Assembly (NCBI GenBank): GCA_046309355.1
Contig: JBKCPL010000062.1
Span: 3,252-67,251, forward strand
Direction: 5' to 3'
Origin: CAYSBE01 sp046309355
GTDB lineage: Bacteria; Bacteroidota; Bacteroidia; UKL13-3
DNA length: 64,000 nucleotides
A program made the translations under genes and the position numbers. This document shows positions 61,801 to 64,000 of this stretch, in pieces. The notes below the pieces were generated by a model. That model was not told the origin of the DNA and made no database searches. It worked only from the letters and a program-made list of their open reading frames with translations. Positions within the stretch are counted from its first letter, which is position 1. Each line of letters opens with the position of its first letter.

Positions 61801-64000
61801 TAGGGTCACCGCTGCGCTCGGCAGGTGTATTGGCTGCAAGCGATAGATCAACATTGGGAGCTGCTGCAAGTGCTGCAGAACCAAAACCTGGATCGGCACT
61901 ACTTGACGTCATGTCTAAGCCTACAATAGATTTATAACTGGTTGGGCTGCCGCCTAGCGAGGCATAGTTCGTATTGAACTGGGCTATACGCGCTGCAATA
62001 CCTCCTGTACCAGGTGTGTAAATGATATTGAAATTACTCACAGTACGCAATGAATCCTGGTGGCTGGTGCCAAAGTGGAATCCTGAAGCTGTACCCGCAT
62101 TGGAAGCAATATTGGCAAAAATATTATTACGTAAGTCTATTTGCTGACCCGAAGTTATGCTAACTGTCCGATCAAATGCGAATGTATTGGCACTGCCTGA
62201 AGAAGGTTGACCACCAATCAATACCGAGTTGTGGTAATAAAACGCCTGAGCAGCGTTTACATGCCAAATACCACGGATAATAGCCGGATTCGTATATGCT
62301 GTACCGGACGAATCAATACCCATACGCACCATGTTATTTGCATATGTTACAAAACCCTGCTGATTTAATATACCTGTTTGTACAGTTACCGCTGTAGTAG
62401 CTGTGCTTCCCAAGCTGTGAACAAGATTTCGGGCAGCTGTAGAATTATTACCAATTACACCTACTGATGTAGCCATGTACATACCTACTATGTTAGATGC
62501 CGCATTCGACAAATGATTGAGTACACTGATGCGGTTATCGTTGTAATTTGAATTTACCGTAGCAGCGGCATTAACATATAAACCAACCAATGCAGAAGAG
62601 GTTGTTGTGCCGGTGCTGCTAGATACCAGATTTAGATTGCGTACTACGTTTCCGCTCACATTTGCATTTTGAGTTCCACCTGAGTTGTACTGTATGCCTA
62701 TCATTTGTGAAGATACCAAAGTACCTGTGCGCCATACGCTATCAACGGTATTGTTACTGATACTTAATTGGCCGTTAAATGTGGTAGTAGATGCTATACC
62801 GGTTACCGCATTCGTGGTTAACGTTCCAATGGCGGTAGAGTTAGTTTGAATACCAAAAACGGTGTTCCCATTTAAGGTAGGTGTACCCGAAGAAACCCAA
62901 ATACCGCGAATTAATGTAGATGCTGCAGTTGGTGCTACCAATGAGCGAATGGTATTGTTGTTGATATTCAGGTTTAATGTCGAATGAGTAGTAGCAATAC
63001 CTATTAATGCACAGGTAGTATTAGCAGTACCCGTGTTGGAAGATGTAGTGAATAAGTTATTGATGATGTTATTCGAGATATTAACCACGCTAGTAGAACC
63101 GCTTTGAGACCAGATACCTGCCAAGGCGGCTACTGTTCCTGTGTTCAGAACCTGAATATTCATAATCGTATCGTTCTGTACAGTTACGTTTCCGGTTGTG
63201 GTGGTATTTATACCTATGAAACGTCCGTTATTATTGGACAGTATAGACTGTGCCATTACGGTACTACCTATACGGTTGTTATTGATGGTATAAACAGCTG
63301 AAATACCTTGAGCAAATATACCTGTAAGTGTAGATGTATTTGTTGTACTGGTAAAGTTGATATTCTGAATAATATTATTGTTTACTACCGTTCCAGAGGC
63401 TGTACCTGTATTCAAACTTATACCTGTAAAAGCAACTGACGCATTGTTTGTCCATGGCAAACCATCTGCAAATAAAGCACGACCTCCAATGAAGTTGCCC
63501 GTAACAAAATTACCATTCGAATTTGAAGTAGTACTTGGAGTAAAGTTTATAGGTATTACTGAGGTTGACGTATTAATACCATAGTTGTAATAGAAGTGGT
63601 TATTGGTAATGCGGATATTATCGCCTGTTCCACTGGTAAAGAATACTCCGCTCTGCGTAAAGTTAGCAAACTTGGAGTTGTTAACAGTAATTGAAGAGTT
63701 AAAGCGAGGTGATGTACCGGCTGCATAAATACCGTTCGCTGCGAATGCAGCACCACCGGTTAAATCCTGACGGAACCAGCAGTTGTTCACAAACACATTG
63801 CTTACCCCTCTTGTGGCTGTGGAAGATGTAGTAGGTATAAGTAATACACCGCTTGTAGTACCTGTAACTCGGCTTTCCAGAATAACATTTTGAAGCGTAT
63901 CGGTTGAGCCTCCATTTACGAAGCCTACAGCAGGTGTTGAGGTGCTGCTAGAGCGAATAATCAGGTTGGTGTCATTAACTGTTCCTAACGTATCCCATCC
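55895..64000 (-). CDS. Giant T9SS surface protein with beta-helix blocks and four IPT/TIG domains (N-terminus beyond window)
   Basis: At least 2,701 residues are encoded; the frame is open to the right edge, so the apparent start at 63796 (GTG) is not the real one. From the N-terminal side: a parallel beta-helix block (64000 to about 61,700; Asn-rich turns such as ITNNHFYYNYG, GNFIGGRALFADGLPW, VVNNNIIQNI), a bridging domain (about 61,700-61,300; FPPTISYTPLTNAGSF), a second beta-helix block (about 61,300-58,900; FVITGNSFFYSLGF, SNNFIGGSAPNCGG), four IPT/TIG domains (about 58,408-58,165; 58,162-57,925; 57,920-57,680; 57,680-57,437), a beta-rich section, an Fn3-like part (LTWTTASEQNNRGFSVERSA) and the T9SS type A tail (YPNPFNTG, GGIYFVRLNG). 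It is likely a long surface adhesin or matrix protein; a catalytic domain is not evident. Confidence 0.8.
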   Translation of the reverse strand, partial: GWDTLGTVNDTNLIIRSSSTSTPAVGFVNGGSTDTLQNVILESRVTGTTSGVLLIPTTSSTATRGVSNVFVNNCWFRQDLTGGAAFAANGIYAAGTSPRFNSSITVNNSKFANFTQSGVFFTSGTGDNIRITNNHFYYNYGINTSTSVIPINFTPSTTSNSNGNFVTGNFIGGRALFADGLPWTNNASVAFTGISLNTGTASGTVVNNNIIQNINFTSTTNTSTLTGIFAQGISAVYTINNNRIGSTVMAQSILSNNNGRFIGINTTTTGNVTVQNDTIMNIQVLNTGTVAALAGIWSQSGSTSVVNISNNIINNLFTTSSNTGTANTTCALIGIATTHSTLNLNINNNTIRSLVAPTAASTLIRGIWVSSGTPTLNGNTVFGIQTNSTAIGTLTTNAVTGIASTTTFNGQLSISNNTVDSVWRTGTLVSSQMIGIQYNSGGTQNANVSGNVVRNLNLVSSSTGTTTSSALVGLYVNAAATVNSNYNDNRISVLNHLSNAASNIVGMYMATSVGVIGNNSTAARNLVHSLGSTATTAVTVQTGILNQQGFVTYANNMVRMGIDSSGTAYTNPAIIRGIWHVNAAQAFYYHNSVLIGGQPSSGSANTFAFDRTVSITSGQQIDLRNNIFANIASNAGTASGFHFGTSHQDSLRTVSNFNIIYTPGTGGIAARIAQFNTNYASLGGSPTSYKSIVGLDMTSSSADPGFGSAALAAAPNVDLSLAANTPAERSGDPTVTVVTTDYFANSRSSLTPTDVGAHAGNFNMIDAFPPTISYTPLTNAGSFTGTRSLTNVTITDNNGIVMSGANRPRIYYSRTGSSIWYSSGAVTVTGTSTNAVASFSIDYLSFSPALSQTDTIRYFVVAQDAASNLQSFPALATGTNVNSLVDYPLNPFRYSFLPVIAANTVIPVGAGQTYTSLTNAGGLFEFINNRTLGGNVFVEITSDITNETGAVQLNKFAEDGPGAGTFTLTIRPDATATSPRTVQGNFLNTSSVNGLITLIGADRVKFTGIRNGGSPTERLLRFRNVAATGAYAANTGNAVFVVSSASGVVMRNLIVESGNSNTAGGSIEFRVGNNSQFLTTPCSFDTVTNCILTNNTIATLPDGIPGNAGIYSFGQPNVYNNNIVITNNQISNFVVAGVGVVGNNGDGFVITGNSFFYSLGFVPNITGTFQGIVFLGGSFSSGNNMSNNFIGGSAPNCGGTAWTNPNNIGFYGIRASVGNGANSLFNNNTVQNLAFTNNAATQLFTGIRVEAGNAVINNNQIGHPTNTNSILWSTGGTFYGIHYFGVNNVTYQNNNVQGINMNVANVTPQFIGLYHQNGSVVGNISGNTIGHNTTANSISIASNTTHYGMFLSVLAAYSPSYTVSNNTIANMTATATGTGGLMYGMLVTNNAFPTIANNTVHNLRSASISTSTAGIAAGIVVSASSATNTVINNTVYAIRGTNTGATPSSVHGIYMTAGQDNIFRSNRVYDITSSSTSTSLNPTPTVAGIAIAGASNQIYLLNNQITLGTGMTQDIQIKGVWLFTNSVAITLNAYNNSIVIDGAATSGIQNTYGYLRGNNTGTEINTYNNFRNNIIVNRRTGGTGFHYALSNQASSPSNTTWLNTSSAYNLLSTANVNAVGEWGLGNNNLANWRNNTSSDILSYYVQAGTGAGQLNINNLFTSIATGNLGLNTSNAEVWYAYGKGITGSEINNLNIDFSGNARSTTQGIATTIGSAHMTSAPTMLPIAATASAAPASNTTTVYTFANRPVASINWGTSAPTSATVYDFTGVNPPSSPAGNFNNCYIRADISGGTTPYNYGLVYNFDAATLGTTINANNIRLATSDVAVPTAWTTQFTTTSNSSTGIASVGGLSSTGSFITFTGTELAAPPTITVVSPSAASIGAAVTIRGTLFTGASAISFNGVAQTVYTVVNDTIITTTVPAGATTGPIQITNSFGTGTSAFNFTVIPAPTIASFSPTSGTFGSAVTITGTGFTWATGVRFNGQNAAFTVVNNTTINTTVPAGATTGNIRVTNGTDSVESSSPYTVFPAPTVSSFTPSTGPAGTTVTITGTDFNAVTNVRFNGVNSSFTVNSTTTITATVPAGASTGAITVVNGSGTGTSGTNFTVTLPPTISGFSPSSGGVGSTVVITGSNFTGATAVSFNGTAAASYTVNSSSQITAVVATGTTTGNIIVVTPSGADTSVTPYTVIADLVVSTAATVSGTYNTITVTGTGVATLGGTLTALGNTVIQTGGTINFGTEVLSGIGSFTAQSGSRLIVGSPQGLEVAGITGNIQVNGARTINAGARVEYSALTGNQNTGNLISNVDTVLVNLGSGDLILNTSLTVNRHLEFITGSVRLGANNLTIGSTGSIVNASSTNYVKTNGIGSLNRTVQNNSTNVSYPVGSLTSFTPAQVQLNGSSTTDVISVRVFNGVLVNGNSGLPLATSMVDRTWAISESVAGGSNATITLTWNSAEEVGGFNRTQSAVSRYNTANSKWTYVGTSFGAATGTDPYSRSISGVSSLSFFTVGDSLATALPVNLIAFEGKGLNEDVLLTWTTASEQNNRGFSVERSADGENFTEIKFVNGKEYSVVRVNYELLDEGAFAVAQANTLYYRLRQIDFDGTETLSSVVSVNRDTRAVTSVKAYPNPFNTGLQVEVVSLQDADYTLTITDIQGRVISTREVLIEKGMNRIAMDELDKLKGGIYFVRLNGTESTTLKVVKTN
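57437..58408 (-). repeat. Four tandem IPT/TIG domains
   Basis: Four units of about 81 residues (about 243 bases) follow each other in the giant minus-strand gene. Each begins with a PTI-S-FSP-type strand (PPTITVVSPS, APTIASFSPT, APTVSSFTPS, PPTISGFSPS), contains ...VTITGTGF and a NG..A.F.V motif and ends in a T..A..VP.G..TG.I.V pattern. Confidence 0.85.
58900..64000 (-). repeat. Duplicated parallel beta-helix block
   Basis: Two blocks of beta-helix repeats share a parallel order of elements: NHFYYNYG/NSFFYSLG, NFIGGRA/NFIGGSA, WTNNASVAFTGI/WTNPNNIGFYGI and NNNIIQNI/NNNTVQNL. This suggests an internal duplication of a module of roughly 700 or more residues. The first block is cut by the window edge. 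Confidence 0.65.

Overview
The window looks like a chromosomal segment of a Bacteroidota bacterium, most likely from the Chitinophagales/Sphingobacteriales side of the phylum (the lineage is an inference, not a measurement). The reasons are several large secreted proteins ending in type IX secretion (T9SS) type A sorting domains, a TonB receptor with HmuY-like partners, the Bacteroidota-typical families DUF4293 and DUF2480, an SDR-type threonine dehydrogenase, and promoters with the Bacteroidota -7 element TAnnTTTG instead of a sigma70 -10 box. No phage, IS, CRISPR or integrase genes were seen. Coding is dense and no gene-free stretch exceeds 300 bases.

Layout. 1-3.2 kb: an edge-truncated exported protein, a small exported protein, a CsgG/LpoB-like exported protein and a divergent HTH regulator. 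3.2-7.6 kb (minus): a putative haem/iron uptake operon in the order T9SS-anchored HmuY-like protein, TonB-dependent receptor, HmuY-like lipoprotein; the two outer genes appear to be paralogues. 7.7-12.8 kb (plus): YfhO-like membrane protein, LIC_10190-like membrane protein and threonine dehydrogenase. 13.0-28.5 kb: two giant paralogous surface proteins (about 2,540 residues each), both built as choice-of-anchor J + beta-rich region + three BNR-associated/BNR-associated/GEVED modules + T9SS tail. 28.5-34.0 kb: a fused formiminotransferase-cyclodeaminase and a LamG-containing T9SS protein.

34.0-55.8 kb is mostly housekeeping: cytochrome b-like protein, Kup K+ transporter, tRNA-Gln(TTG), prs, rplY/ctc, pth, truA, a thiolase, the compact DUF4293-thiL-ruvX-def run, a nucleotidyltransferase, glyA, a beta-helix lipoprotein, a TIGR01777 epimerase divergent from a B12-binding MerR regulator, Ppx/GppA, a FemAB/GNAT-like protein paired with a DUF7033-type polysaccharide deacetylase, glycyl-tRNA synthetase and DUF2480. 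55.9-64.0 kb (minus) is the C-terminal part (at least 2,701 residues) of another giant T9SS protein with two parallel beta-helix blocks and four IPT/TIG domains; its N-terminus lies beyond the right edge.

The secreted proteins (7.6, 13-20.7, 20.9-28.5, 30.3-34.0 and 55.9-64 kb) would all depend on a T9SS encoded elsewhere; none of its core components is in this window. The most interesting parts are the duplicated HmuY-like pair with two different surface-anchoring routes around one TonB receptor, the modular giant paralogues, the likely mis-startable TonB receptor, and the recurring TACATTTG promoter element, which in two cases has a correctly spaced upstream TTG.
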